Notes: generated by a model from the letters alone, not told the origin. DNA of 64,000 bases from Semisulcospira habei (GCA_036245525.1 BTPG01000004.1:21261755-21325754); one strand, 5' to 3'. Positions 52,181 through 63,268 are shown, numbered from the stretch's first letter. Made by a program: numbers and translations.

Positions 52181-52532
52181 ATTGCGAACCAGTTGACCTT
52201 TGAGGTGAAAATGTTTATCTCGGCTATGATCCAATCGCATATATCAACCAGATAATGCAGACTTTTCATTGGCTGATTCGTCAACGCTGGAGTTGTTTTC
52301 CTTTGATTTGCTCTTTATCTGTGCGAATCTTACCGGGAATTAGCGGGGCAATTCACACATTCGGTGCAACGTATGATTTAGAGGAATTCATCTGATTTGA
52401 CGATCAAACAGAGTGTCTTTGATTCGCACCGCGCGTCGGCCAGATATGGGAGGCGCCTGTGAATGCATGTTCAACATAAGGTCATTCACGTTGTTTGAGA
52501 ATTTGTAGAAGTTATAAAGGTTTTCGCCTCTG
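52181..52532. other. unannotated sequence
   Basis: Nothing recognised. Confidence 0.3.
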
Positions 52533-52621
52533 GAATCAGTTGCAGGAGTGAGGTTAGTCCTGCGCCAGCCACTAAGCTTAGTGGCTGGCGCATGACTGAG
52601 TTCACTCATGCAGCCGGCTCC
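52533..52621. repeat. pal-E hairpin, compact
   Basis: tcagttgcaggagtgaggtt with agtcctgcgccagccactaa pairs with ttagtggctggcgcatgact and gagttcactcatgcag. Minimal loop gc. Confidence 0.85.
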
Positions 52622-52734
52622 TGAACTGAGATTACTTGGATGGTTACATGCAAACCGATTCTAATATGTACGCTTATTTTCGCCTGTGCTTGACTATTGA
52701 GCTAACTTAGATATTGCGTGGAGATGGGCAGCTG

Positions 52735-52830
52735 AATTGGTAGAGCGTTCGACTGACTATCGTCCGAAAGTTCCAGGGCCCTATTCGGTGCTCCGTTTTT
52801 GAAATCAACTTGGTGATGGACAAAAGACCT
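52735..52830 (+). repeat. SINE-like fragment
   Basis: gcagctgaattggtagagcg resembles a Pol III A box, and a degraded B-box position follows (agttccagggccc). The downstream part matches 37389-37500. Confidence 0.45.
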
Positions 52831-52889
52831 AAACGTTTAGCGTTTAGATATTGCGGTAACGTTCAGGTCTTTCACTTGTATGTTGATGT

Positions 52890-53268
52890 GTCCCGGCTGC
52901 ATCTTTGGAGATTCATTCTCATGTCGAAATCTTTACTTCAGTAGAGGTGACTGCTTGCTAAGGGTATAGAACCTCGTGTGCCTCTGTACAGCCATAAGGA
53001 TCGGCTATAGAAATCTTGGGGGTCCCGTTTTACATACATATTGCTGCGATGGAGGCGGCCATTGCCGACCTTTCTGGACGTTTTTATCTAAGCGATTTTG
53101 CGACCCAAAAATAATCGTATCATATTATGCTTCCTTGCCTTGCGTTTTCACTTCAAAAGGAAAAGAGCTTGTCTTTTCCGATGTGTTTTCCGCTAGATCG
53201 ATTTCGATCGTGAATAAACACCTAGCAGAACCATCTGCCATGTGATCCGCCCTGTCATGTCAGTAACA
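52890..53268. other. unannotated sequence
   Basis: Nothing recognised. Confidence 0.3.
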
Positions 53269-53336
53269 CGTGCTGGTCTGTGATTTTGGACCCTACGGTT
53301 TAGCACTGTAAGATTCTGAACAGCAGACCAGCACAG
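53269..53336. repeat. pal-D hairpin, diverged right arm
   Basis: cgtgctggtctgtgattttg with outer right arm cagaccagcacag; inner right arm mutated. Confidence 0.7.
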
Positions 53337-53360
53337 AGCGCTAAAGTCCAAAATTATGTA

Positions 53361-53466
53361 CCAGGGGACAGTTGCGTGAGTAAGCTTAGTCCTGCGACAG
53401 CCACTAAGCAAGGTGCTCTTTGCTTAGTGGCTGGCGCAGGACTACGCTCAATCACGCATCTGGCCC
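53361..53466. repeat. pal-E hairpin
   Basis: ccaggggacagttgcgtgag with taagcttagtcctgcgacag pairs with ctggcgcaggactacgctca and atctggcccc; centre gcaaggtgctctttgc. Confidence 0.85.
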
Positions 53467-53634
53467 CAACACACAGAGTCTTTGATGATCCAAGCAAAGC
53501 AGTTACAGCCAAGGCAAGGGGCCACATGGTTTATCTTTCTGCACGATTTCACAGCAAAGCGACATGAAACACAACCACGGCAGCAGCTGACCTCTCCCCT
53601 TTTGTCTTCGGAACATGGCTATAAACATAGCCAG

Positions 53635-53690
53635 TAAAAGGCATACATCCTCAAGAACCCCTGCAGGTTGCTGGTGCTCGTTGGTGTCCA
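53635..53690. repeat. pal-A fragment
   Basis: gtaaaaggcatacatcctca then agaacccctgc; right arm unrecognisable. Confidence 0.45.
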
Positions 53691-53754
53691 ATCTTTCTGC
53701 CAGTTGCATCTTCCAATTAGGACAAGACAAGTTGTTGTGCAAATTGTGTGCCTG

Positions 53755-53860
53755 TTCGTATGTCTTATTTTCAAAAAGGGTTTAACCCGAAATATTGATC
53801 AATTGTGTTGTAATTGTCTATTTCTAACTGTGTTTTTTATTTCTTCGTTGGGTTGTTTTC
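53755..53860. repeat. pal-K right-arm relative
   Basis: aaagggtttaacccgaaata ttgatcaattgtg and ttcttcgttgggt align with the right arm at 23.08-23.16 kb. Confidence 0.55.
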
Positions 53861-54083
53861 TGCCTATGGATTTCGCTGATCAGCTTGTAGCAGCATAACC
53901 ATCTGACTGGCTGATGAATTAAAGAAGAAGAATGTTCCGAACGCCTGATGTTTATAGAATGTAAATTTGGGCAGCATGAAAGAAAAACAATAGGAGTTAT
54001 TCCCCAAACAGAATATGGCTAAAGACAATAGGTTGTGTCCCTTGTAATAAAGAAAAGTAATAGGTTGTTCCCCCTTCATATCA

Positions 54084-54163
54084 TTTGGCTATCGGTAGCC
54101 TGTTTGGCCAAGGCGATTCCTGTAGGAATCACCTCGCCAACAAATCAGGTTACCGATAGCCAA
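54084..54163. repeat. pal-L hairpin
   Basis: tttggctatcggtagcctgt and ttggc pair with gccaacaaatcaggttaccg and atagccaaa; inner aggcgattcc/ggaatcacct. Confidence 0.8.
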
Positions 54164-54349
54164 AGCGTTAATAAAGGGACTCAAGGATCGCCGGATAGCC
54201 CCAATCACTGCGGCAGGCGTCCTGGCAGCAGTTGTACTGTGAACCCCTTAACTGCCAACGGATGTACAATGATGTTGTTTCTGAAATCTGTGTTCACTGA
54301 CAGACCAAAAGCCACGACTGTCCGAAGAACGTGGAAACAGCGTGGTCTC

Positions 54350-54467
54350 AGCAAGAGGCATAGTTACTCGGGAACGCGATCTAACTGCGAGAGGCATAGA
54401 TCATCATGAGCCCCCGCTGTTGCGGGGGCTCATGAGGATCTATGCTTCTCGCAGTTCGATCGCGTTC
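54350..54467. repeat. pal-A hairpin nested in a broken pal-A, arms extended
   Basis: A left-arm stub (gcaagaggcatagttactcg) is followed by a 96-bp palindrome at 54372-54467. Outside the pal-A core, pairing continues as gaacgcgatctaactgcgag/ctcgcagttcgatcgcgttc with one mismatch. Confidence 0.88.
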
Positions 54468-54591
54468 AAGTTTTCTCCACAGTGAAGAAGTACCGGATAA
54501 GAATTTCAAACTGCGGGTGTCCAAGAGGCAAACTCCTTGCTCGCAACTGACTGAGAAGCATAATTACGTTCTCAACAGTCGGTGTCGGCTG

Positions 54592-54624
54592 CAGGGCCTC
54601 ATGAGAATATATACACGTCTTGCT
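54592..54624. repeat. pal-A right arm only
   Basis: gggcctcatgagaatatata then cacgtcttgctga. Confidence 0.5.
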
Positions 54625-54904
54625 GACGGATGACTGCGCGGCGGGCTGGATGAATCCATGGCCGAATGTTTGAAGCCCGTGCAATGTTTGATCTACCTAT
54701 GATTTAGGGATAACCTCTATTCCACGTGATATCGCAAAACACACAGGGGCCGCATACAAGAATCCGTGCTTATTTATTGTAGATAGATGTCATCTGCTGC
54801 AGGCATGGCAGATAACGTCAGTGGCGGATATCAAAGCATGTTGTGTCCTGTCATGTGAATGGGATTCTGCTGCCGCACTAATAGGTTTCTAAAAAAAATC
54901 TTCA

Positions 54905-55118
54905 TTAACCCATTCAGCCCTGACGCACTACAGCAGGAGATTGGTCGACCATGAGAATTCAAGGGTAGTGCCAGATTAGCTTGGCGCCTTCAGGCGCCAA
55001 GCTAATCTGGCACTACTCTTGAATTATCATGGTCGATCCATTTCCTGCAACAGGTGCATAGTCATTAGATGACGCCTCCAGAATTTTGGAAATACGTGCG
55101 TCGGGCTGAATGAGTTAA
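54905..55118. mobile_element. pal-B MITE, complete (B1)
   Basis: TTAACCCATTCAGCCC start; GGGCTGAATGAGTTAA end. Hairpin 54942-55039 nearly perfect, centre gcgccttcaggcgc. Confidence 0.88.
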
Positions 55119-55514
55119 AATCGATCTGCATCTTTATTACATTGAATGAATGCAGATTACTTTGACGAATCATTATTTTATGGAGTTAATTTCATTCAGC
55201 CGTTAATCTTCATTGTCAAACTAACAGGTAATTATGGACGATGTTGTGGTGAAAATTAATGAGCGCAATAAATCAACTGAATCAAATAGAGGAAGTGTTA
55301 TTTAACAACGGTGAATATTTGACATCTAGCAGTCATGCAAAATCAGTGTGCTGAATCGAATTCACCATAATTTCAAAAGCACAATGGCAGTGAAGGGGTT
55401 AACTCCTTGAATGCTGCTGTTGACAGCGCTCAACGGAAAAGAAAGAAATCAGTAAAACTTAATATAAATGTTTGCTTCTCAGTTGAACAGCATGAATTTT
55501 GACTGCACAGTCCG
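55119..55514. other. unannotated AT-rich sequence
   Basis: ggcagtgaaggggttaa at about 55386 is a solitary pal-A MITE right end. Otherwise nothing. Confidence 0.35.
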
Positions 55515-55745
55515 TCAGTTTGGTACAATGGAGATGACTGTTTGTTTGGCTGGTTGCTTGGTTGCTTTGCTGGTTGGTTGGTTGGTTGATTGGTTTTCAA
55601 GCAAAAGTGAATATTGACCGTTCACATCAGTTTGGTACAATAGAGATGACTGGTTGGTTGCTTGCTTGCTTGGTTGTTTAGTTGCTTGGCTGTTTGCTTG
55701 ATTGCTTTGATGCTTGGTTGGTTGGTTGCTTTTCAAGCACAAGCG
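55515..55745. repeat. tandem duplication with (GGTT)n/(GCTT)n simple repeats
   Basis: tcagtttggtacaatggaga at 55515 recurs at 55627 (period 112). Each is followed by imperfect GGTT/GCTT repeats and ttttcaagca. Confidence 0.85.
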
Positions 55746-56092
55746 TATGGAGCAGATCTTCAAATCAAGGCAGACATGTTAAGCGTCCTCTGAAAAAACA
55801 TATAACTTTTACTAGTACATATGGTTCAAACTTGTTGTCTTCTCTTGTTAATTGACACATAGGCGTGTGAAAGGCGGGACCGGCATTACTCCGTGATTTA
55901 CTTTGTACGGGAGCTGTATCTCTCTGCTGCCACCTTTAGCACTGTGATTGTCTTGAGATAGTGTCCAGTGCATGTGCCCGTGTGTCTTTCGGCACCTCTA
56001 ACACTGTGATTTACTCCCGTGCCTACCTCGTCCGTCAACGCTTGTAGCAGACTATCTAACGAGACATCGCTGCCCACTGGCTATATTGGCGC
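55746..56092. other. unannotated sequence
   Basis: A direct repeat ctgccacctttagcactgtg / cggcacctctaacactgtga at about 55927 and 55989. No gene recognised. Confidence 0.35.
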
Positions 56093-56127
56093 CAAGAGGC
56101 AAAGATTCTCATGGGCCCCCGCGGCTC
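56093..56127. repeat. pal-A left arm only
   Basis: caagaggcaaagattctcat then gggcccccgcggct. Confidence 0.55.
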
Positions 56128-56160
56128 CCAAGACGTTTCTCAAACACCTGCTTTCCATCT

Positions 56161-56222
56161 GCAAGAGGCATAGATTCTCATGAGCCCCTGCGAATGCAGG
56201 GGCTCATGAGAATAATGCCTCC
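56161..56222. repeat. pal-A hairpin, ATTCTC subtype
   Basis: gcaagaggcatagattctca; right arm lost its outer end (gagaataatgcctcc) where the LINE at 56237 inserted. Centre cctgcgaatgcagg. Confidence 0.8.
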
Positions 56223-56249
56223 TAATGCTAACGGTCACAAGCAGTTTAA

Positions 56250-57085
56250 AACGGTATTCGAACCAGAAAGATATCTATCCCAGATTACGATAAAGAAATT
56301 CAGGGACAGCCTTATACGTTTCAGACTGGGAACAGTAGAACTGAATGTGAATAATAGGTATTCAAATACACATGTGAAGAACTGTCCATTCTGTATTGGG
56401 ACTGTGGAGAATGAAGAACACTTCCTCTTGTCTTGGCTTGACTTCGCGAACGAAGATTCTATAGGGCTTGCCCACGTCGTCTGCAGGCATTTTCGTGGCT
56501 GCGGAGGCCAATCCGGGACAGGCAGGTACGACCGCAGTGGCTGCAGGGGAAGGTCTGTTCAGGGTTCTGAGTTACGACAGCTCTGTTTTTTCTTCTGAGC
56601 CGCTTGTCCTTAAGGTTAGCTCTGCGAGAGTCCTCAAAGGAGACGGCTGCCTTGTGAATGGTGGAGCGCCAGGTGTCACGGTCCGCAGCAAGCGAAGACC
56701 ACTGGCGGTGGTCGATTTGGCAGGCACTAAGTGACTTCTTGAGACCGTCTTTGTACCTCTTCTTTGGTGCCCCTCTGTCTCGGTGTCCAGTGGCGAGCTC
56801 GCCGAACAGAGTGATCTTGGGTAGGCGATGATCCTCCATCCTGGAGACGTGCCCCGCCCAGCGAAGCTGTGTCCGCAGCAGCAAAGCCTCGATGCTCACA
56901 GCTTCCTCTTGTATTGTAATAGATACTCAGCACTGAGGAATAAGTACTTGGCTAGCCTTTTGAATGACACTAAGAATGAGGACATAAGCTTGTTGCTTGC
57001 AAACCTGGACTGTGACTCTATCAGAAAAGTTGCAATGTTCATATTCTATGCACTTAAATTACGCAATGAACAACTATCTGTGTAA
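56250..57085 (+). pseudogene. LINE polyprotein C-terminus, interrupted
   Basis: The first part, to about 56431, reads ITIKKFRDSLIRFRLGT and then CPFCIGTVENEEHFLL, the C-terminal zinc-binding pattern typical of Jockey/CR1-like LINEs. The second part, from about 56912 to the TAA at 57083-57085, reads CNRYSALRNKYLASLL and ends RNEQLSV. The two parts match the expected order on either side of the nested insertion. Catalytic RT motifs are missing by 5' truncation. Confidence 0.85.
56432..56901 (-). mobile_element. 5'-truncated copy of the 1.8-5.9 kb LINE, nested
   Basis: Direct repeat cttcctcttgt at 56421-56431 and 56902-56912 is the TSD. The insert covers only the last about 470 bp of the LINE family, in minus orientation. 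It encodes the C-terminus with CSHCGRTC and SHENAC. It is nearly identical to 1837-2310, with few differences, so both are recent. Confidence 0.92.
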
Positions 57086-57187
57086 TAGGACATTACCTAT
57101 GGGCCGATGGCCGCAAAACATCTGTTCAGTCTGCCCCAAAGTGGGGTAGACCCCCTGATGCAGCGCGTCTGTGCGCGCTGTGCGGCG

Positions 57188-57300
<113 letters not shown>

Positions 57301-57624
57301 TCATTATATTATGAGTACCAATTCCAAGAAGAAATTGTTGTTTCTTTTTATTCATATCTTGTCTGTTTCCTTTCTCGTGTTGTCATTGGTTTTTCCAGTT
57401 ATGTAATCTCACCCCAATTCGAATGGGTCGTTGACCTACCGAATAAAGTGTTCTGAGTTCTGAGTTCTGAGTTCTAATGCTAACGGTCGGTTTTGTTCAG
57501 TTATACTGATCTGTGTTGCTAAGAACAAGGAGGTCATAGCGGGTAAGTGCCAATTACCGCACTGCAGAAAAAGAGCTGAGTTTTAGGGACTGATGTTTGA
57601 CGGAAGCGACACAACAAAAGAACC

Positions 57625-57842
57625 TTAACCCAAAACCCGAAAGCCACTCATTCTTTTTTAAACAAATTTAAGACGTGTCACCCAACAACTGTTCCAGTTA
57701 CAAGAGGTGGATTGACCATGATAATTCAAGGGTAGTGCCATATTAGCTTGGCGCCTTCAGGCGCCAAGCTAATCTGGCACTACCCTTGAATTATCATGGT
57801 CGATAATCACCTGTTGTAGGACGTTGGATCTAAATGGGTTAA
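57625..57842. mobile_element. pal-B MITE (B1)
   Basis: ttaacccaaaacccg start and ctaaatgggttaa end. Hairpin 57709-57806 is near perfect with one mismatch (tattagc in the left arm preceded by gccat). Confidence 0.82.
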
Positions 57843-58544
57843 CAAAAGCACTTTTTTTTCTCACACAAACTAGGGATATCGTTTTCAATCGGTATGCCCT
57901 ATGACTGCGAACAGATACTGTCGACGTCACAAATAACAAGGTCGGGTGAACAACAAGAGTCCTATTAACAAGGCTTTCTCAGAGGTCCGACAACGAGTTT
58001 TCCTCGTTAAAGTACTTGGCTAAGAACAAGAAACTTTGGACTGTAAAAAGGTCGGTATATGTACAACAAAAGTCGGACATACTTTTTTCTTGTTTAAAGT
58101 CCCGTTCCACATATTCACTGTAAACTTACTTCGCCAGGAACACATTTTGGATACAATGATTTGTTTTTTCAGTTGGTCCCTTAGTACGTTGTTATCCACG
58201 ACTGAAGTTCACTGCAAATTTCTTCGCGGCAAATGATTTGTTATAAGATGCCCACCCCCCACCCCCTCACCCCCTTCCTCACCCCCCCCCCCCCTTAGTA
58301 CTTTGTTATCAACGAAGTCACTGCAAAATTCGCATATAAGAATCTTCGGATATAACAACAGAGAGTTTGTCCCCTTTGGATTTGTGATATTCGTAGCGGC
58401 GCACTGCGGAGAGACTGACAGCAACAGGGGGTCCGACGACTCAAGAAGGTGCCCGCCGGCCTACAGTCCAACAGATAAGAGTGAGTGAAAAGCAAGTTAT
58501 CAACATTTCATCCCCACTGTTGCTGCAAACCATTCCCCGCAATG
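57843..58544. other. unannotated sequence with C-rich tract
   Basis: CCCACCCCC-type tract at about 58252-58295. gtacgttgttatccacgact / gtactttgttatcaacgaag (about 58183 and 58298) is a diverged direct repeat. No gene recognised. Confidence 0.35.
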
Positions 58545-58771
58545 GCAAAAGGCATAGATCCTCATGAACCCCCACAGTCTGCGCGGGCTCATGAGGATCT
58601 ATACATCTTGCTGGGATGTATGCAGTCCAACGGATACACGCCCAGTGAAAAACACATCTCAGTCATCCGCACTTTCGCAGCGAACGATAGCCCGCCAACG
58701 GCAAGAGGCATAGATCCTCATGAGCCCGGCCCCCACAGTCTGCGGGAGCTCACAAGGATTATTCCTCATCG
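58545..58771. repeat. tandem pair of pal-A units
   Basis: Hairpins at 58545-58611 and 58701-58771 share the preceding flank (cgcaatggcaaaa / gccaacggcaaga) and the cacagtctgcg centre, giving a period of about 156 bp. The second has a poorly paired right arm. Confidence 0.75.
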
Positions 58772-58854
58772 CTCGGCTTGACGCTTCATTTATAATTTTT
58801 TTTTTTAAATGATGCTCCCTTACTGAAGGAGGTCTCATGCACTTTGTGTCCATG

Positions 58855-59034
58855 TTAACTCTTTGTACCCCAAGACCGAAATTCCCAAATTTTGCCGTTG
58901 TCCTCTAAAGACTGCATGGCAGTGCAGGACAGATCGACCATGACAGTTCAAAGGTGATGCCATCTGGCATCACCCTTGAACTATCATGGTCGATCCATAT
59001 CTTGCTGTGGTGTGTCTGGGGTAGAATGAGTTAA
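58855..59034. mobile_element. pal-B MITE with core deletion (B2)
   Basis: ttaactctttgtaccccaag start, ggggtagaatgagttaa end. Hairpin 58932-58996 lacks the centre: tgatgccatctggcatca closes directly. Confidence 0.85.
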
Positions 59035-59566
59035 CTGTATGGCTGTTTGGCTCTGAAATTACTAATTGAGAAACACAATCTACGACGACTGGCAGTAAAA
59101 GGATCAGGAAATATTTGTTTGACACTGACGGCCAAAATGAAAAATGAGTGGAATCTTGATACCCTGGACAATGCGTATAGGGCTCGGAAAGCTGACGTCA
59201 TCACGCTAGTCGTGGCGGCCATCTTGAGAGGATTTGCGACTATGGCCCTCATAGGGAAATCGCTGTCAGGACAATATCAGAAAAGTCATGACGTGCTATG
59301 GGCAATAACAGCAAGTCTTGCCATCACCATAGAAAATCGATAACCAGAATCTGTTTTTGTTTGTTTCCAAAGAGGAAGAAACATGAAGAAAAACAAACGT
59401 GTTGAAACACTACTTCACTACTATCTGAAGGCTATTCTATCCTCTTAAGATGGTGGCTGACGCGCCGACGCTGCTAGGCAACGCGGGCAACTTCCCGAGG
59501 CCTATAGCCGCCCTCACCTGACCCGCCCCAAACTGAAGAAGTACCCCGACAATTGAGAGTGTCAGT
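59035..59566. other. unannotated sequence
   Basis: A 98-codon open frame at 59047-59343 has no motif I recognise and begins directly at a MITE end. Not called as a gene. Confidence 0.35.
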
Positions 59567-59586
59567 TGGATCTATATGCCTCTTGC
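59567..59586. repeat. pal-A right arm only
   Basis: ttggatctatatgcctcttg, then a flank ending cagtgaagggttgac. Confidence 0.5.
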
Positions 59587-59726
59587 TTATTCGTATCCGT
59601 GTTTGACCTGGACGAGTGGGGCTAGTCTGTTTCGCGTTGAAATAACAATGATTTCAGAAGAAAACAGACTTATCTGCGACCACTGTCAGTGAAGGGTTGA
59701 CACTGACCGAAATGAACAATGAGTTG

Positions 59727-59930
59727 AACCCGTTCAGTGACGAGAAAACGTGAGCACCATCCTGCTGCAAGTGGCATAGATCCTCATCAGTCCCCCGCAG
59801 TTGCGGGGGACTCATGGGGATCTATGCCTCTTGCTGACACCACGTTGAGTCCATGTTCCTGGGTTCTTCGGTCTTGAATGAACGAAGATTGCAGAACACA
59901 GTCTGTGTCAGCTGGCACTGAGCGGGTTCC
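59727..59930. mobile_element. pal-A MITE, ends mutated
   Basis: ttgaacccgttcagtgacga start; ggcactgagcgggtt end. Hairpin 59767-59834 well paired; centre cccgcagttgcggg. Same subtype as 1614-1832. Confidence 0.82.
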
Positions 59931-60336
59931 AGAAATACGTCCATGGACAAAGACACGTAGGCCTCCTGGTAACTTGTGACAACTTGAAGGCGCACCCATC
60001 GTCGGACACTCGCTGACACATTGATCTGATAAGGCTGCGTACCCGAAAACATGCGTGGTCAGTTCTGGAATGCTAGTGGGCAATGCGTGCTATGTGAAGG
60101 CCGGCATTTCTCTGTCGTAAAAATAAGGAGAACATGATTTGTGTCTAGTCACTAGACTGATTTGAACTATGTCTGCATGAGGCACAGATTCTGGTGCCAG
60201 CCCCTGCAATTGCACTGCGTTAGGGTAGAAATCAGTCGCATTTGCATTTATTTATTTTTTCGCGAATTTAGTCTTTACGCGTGCATCTTTTTAAAGTTCA
60301 AATCCGATTAGACAATAGAGTATTTTAAATTTTTAT
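59931..60336. other. spacer with a degenerate pal-A
   Basis: gaggcacagattctggtgcc at about 60179 is a decayed pal-A left arm. Otherwise nothing. Confidence 0.35.
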
Positions 60337-60545
60337 TTAATCCCTTCACTGCCGAGGAAAGCTGAACAACACCCAACTGCAAGAGGTATATATCCTCATA
60401 AGCTCCCGCAGTCGCGGGGCACATGAGGAGCTGCACCTCTTGCTGACACCAATTTGGATACATGTTCCCGGGACGGCTGGAGCTCGTGAGATGAATTAAC
60501 AAAGATTTCAGAAACACAGTCTGAGTTCACTGTCAGAGAAGAGAT
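60337..60545. mobile_element. pal-A MITE, diverged
   Basis: ttaatcccttcactgccgag start. The right end (gtcagagaagagattca) has lost TTAA. Hairpin 60379-60443 with a partly unpaired right arm. Confidence 0.72.
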
Positions 60546-60625
60546 TCATTTGAATCTTCCGCTTGAGGAATCTTTCGAATTTACCTCTGTGACTGCCAAG
60601 CGGTTGCTAAACCTCATTTTCCACT

Positions 60626-61242
60626 GTTACGCCCCAGGCTGTGCCGCGCCCCAGCTAGTACACAAAATGGTTTTCCGGTCTCGAATTAATCACGTGACCA
60701 ATGGAGCACCTTGGGGGGTGTCCGATGTGCAGACTTACAATGGCCGACGGCGAAACGAGCCTGAAAGTCTGACGAAACTGATCATACTAAATATAGTGCT
60801 AGTGAAATCTAGTTGTATTCTGTTATTAATTCAGAGAAACACTGAAAGGTATTAAAAAAATCCATTCGTGTGATTACTTCTTTTTTTTCCGAGTCCCTTC
60901 TGTTTTTTAACGACTTTTTCTATCAATTCTCATTTGGTCAACTTTGCTTTTGTACAGAGTTCTTGGGTCCCCACTATAGCCGGTAGATGTGGAAGTTTTT
61001 AGGTATGTGAGGTGAATATTTCTTTATGCAAGGTGAATTTGTCTGACATGTTGTGTATGTTGTTTGTTTGTACACTTTCACTGTATCACAAAATCAGTAA
61101 AGGTTTTTGTACACAGGCTTTGGCGTGGCACAGCCTGGGGTGTAACACCAATCGCCAAAGAGCAAACCACCATTACGAAACTATTCCAGACCGGAAAGGT
61201 TTTTGTGCACAGGCTGGGGCATGGCACAGCCTGGGGTGTAAC
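60626..61242. mobile_element. candidate inverted-repeat element with duplicated right end
   Basis: gttacgccccaggctgtgcc with ccccag and acacaaaa at the left is inverted at the right as ttttgtgcacaggctggggc and catggcacagcctggggtgt. The right end occurs twice (about 61103-61152 and 61197-61242, period about 94 bp). No coding capacity seen. Confidence 0.65.
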
Positions 61243-61410
61243 ATCCACTAAACCACCTATAGATCTGCGCTGTTTCTTCAATGGCGGCTAGCGCTTTTCC
61301 AATCTTCCACGTCCTCGGTCTGCTTTTCCACAGCCATTGAGTCCTAAGACAGCAATGAATTATTAAGTTGGGAGTTGTCGTCTGAAGACTGCATAACTCC
61401 TTAGGAGACA

Positions 61411-61507
61411 GATCGACCATGATTGTTCAAGGGTGTTGCAGGAATAGCTTTGCGCCTATAGGTGCCAAGCTATTCCTGCACCACCCTTGAACTATCATGG
61501 TCGATCC
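61411..61507. repeat. pal-B hairpin with paired arm changes (B2)
   Basis: gttgcaggaatagc and gctattcctgca pair, whereas other copies have gtgccagaatagc/gctattctggcac in both arms. Confidence 0.85.
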
Positions 61508-62100
61508 ATATACCGTTGTTGTGTGTCAAGGCTGATGGAATAACGCCTCGAAAATGTCCAAAGGTTAGTTGCCGGTGAGTAGACGGCCATCTCATGGCAG
61601 CTTGGTCCAGTACAAAATACTGAAGCTAATCACTAATCAGTATGAGCTGACGAGCAACACTGTTTCTCATAATAGTAGCAATCAGCGCCTTGCATCGCAC
61701 GAACGTCGTTAAAGTGCTGGATGTGTAGGCCAAGATATTGCTAAGTACGGCAGCGTTTGAGTATCCATCGGGATCAATCGACCTGTTTGTCTGTCAGAGT
61801 TGGCGCAAACTGTGCAAGAGGTAAGGGGAAAAACAGAAGAAAAAACTTAAATGTCAAGACAACATCAACAACAACGTGACAAAAATAACAAAAATAAGAC
61901 CAAAAGGACTTAAAGGAAAAAGAGAAGACACGTAAGAACAAGAAAAGTCAAAATACAAACCGAGCCATCACTTGACCTACTATTCATGAGTTCAGTATCT
62001 ACCTCGTGTGTGAATCTCCCCTCCCAGACGGCGCTAAACACTTCCGGAATGTCGGAAGTACTTTTTGATGTTACAACCTATCTGCATGTTTCTTCCATCT
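61508..62100. other. unannotated sequence
   Basis: A-rich at about 61828-61960. Nothing recognised. Confidence 0.3.
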
Positions 62101-62166
62101 ACAAGAGGCATAGATTCTCATGAACCCCTGCAGCTGCAGGGTCTCATGAGAATCTATGCCTCTTGC
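62101..62166. repeat. pal-A hairpin, ATTCTC subtype
   Basis: Near-perfect 66-bp palindrome centred on ctgcagctgcag, so almost no loop. Confidence 0.9.
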
Positions 62167-62347
62167 TGGGACGGGTCTGTCCCATTCGCATCCTCAGATT
62201 GAGGGTGGAGCTGGGAGGATACACGGGCAGCTTAGGTGAGACAATTTACGCGCTCATTTTGAAAGGACGTGTTTCGCCTACCTGGCGTACCAGAAATGAG
62301 TAACAGCATGGTTGGTGCGAAATACCGTGCCGCCTGTTGTCCGCGGT

Positions 62348-62492
<145 letters not shown>

Positions 62493-62823
62493 GATAATGT
62501 CGCCGAAAAGAATTACAATCAGTGTCGCCGAAATTGTCTTCACTCTCGAAATGAGGCTAATTTTCAGCTGTTGCTCGACGTTAAACATCAATAACAAACT
62601 AAGTATGTTACTAACAAACTAACTGAAGTTACATCAATTACAGCCGTCTGTGACTTGTCTAAGTGTTCCGCCACTAACTTACCTGCGCAAACAGCCGCGC
62701 GTCAAATGTGGCGGCGGGAAAAGGGAGGGCAGGCGCCGCGCATCTCAGTCGGTTGTTTGCACGTGCAAGCCGCTAATCGCAAGGTCCACACTCATCCAGT
62801 CGCGCATTGAAATCCTTCCGTCT

Positions 62824-62890
62824 GCAAGAGGCACAGATTCTCATGAGCCCCTGCAGGATGCAGGGGTTCATGAGAATCGTTGCCTCTTGC
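62824..62890. repeat. pal-A hairpin, ATTCTC subtype
   Basis: gcaagaggcacagattctca; right arm tgagaatcgttgcctcttgc; centre ccctgcaggatgcagggg. Confidence 0.85.
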
Positions 62891-62941
62891 TGGTGAAGTG
62901 GTCGGACCTATTTATTTGTAGGCAAGTGTCCACTCGTCGGA

Positions 62942-63257
62942 AGAGTCCGAAATAGCTCAGGCGGTTAAACGTCGGAGCAGGAGAGCGAAGGGAATCGCCG
63001 GGTCGTGGATTCGAATCCCGTCCCGGCCCCGGTAGCTGGACTCACAATCCAGGGGGAAAAAACGGATTTGTTTAATAGCATGTCCGTTGAAAGGTCCTGG
63101 TAAATCAAAGTGGCACAGTTGGATTGCGCCTGAGTTGATCAGTGTTCAGGTCGTATTCCACAGGCAATAGATTTCCCTATCCCCCATAACCCGCCCGTCA
63201 GGGCCGTCCATGATCACCTCGGTGCTGTGGACGTTAAACCCGAACTAACCAACCAAC
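62942..63257 (+). mobile_element. tRNA-derived SINE with 11-bp TSD
   Basis: The direct repeat cactcgtcgga at 62931-62941 and 63258-63268 brackets the unit exactly. A box tagctcaggcgg (62953-62964), B box ggattcgaatcc (63007-63018). The body ends gctgtggacgttaaacccga with an AACC-type tail. It is a different family from the SINE at 12.3 kb. The intact boxes and TSD suggest a fairly recent insertion. Confidence 0.9.
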
Positions 63258-63268
63258 CACTCGTCGGA

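Larger units (their letters stand above)
54184..54740. repeat. R2 copy 2, interrupted by pal-A elements
   Basis: caggcgtcctggcagcagtt and gtactgt at the left, and ctggatgaatccatgg with gataacctctattcc at the right, match R2 at 34.69-34.92 kb. A pal-A MITE starting at about 54246 (cccttaactgccaacgg) lies between them. Confidence 0.55.

Noticed and set aside
59047..59343. A 98-codon host gene
   Set aside because: No recognisable domain, no codon or splice evidence, and it begins immediately at a MITE boundary.
62953..63018. A tRNA gene
   Set aside because: A and B boxes are present, but the unit continues into a SINE body with a tail and TSD, and I could not fold an acceptor stem.
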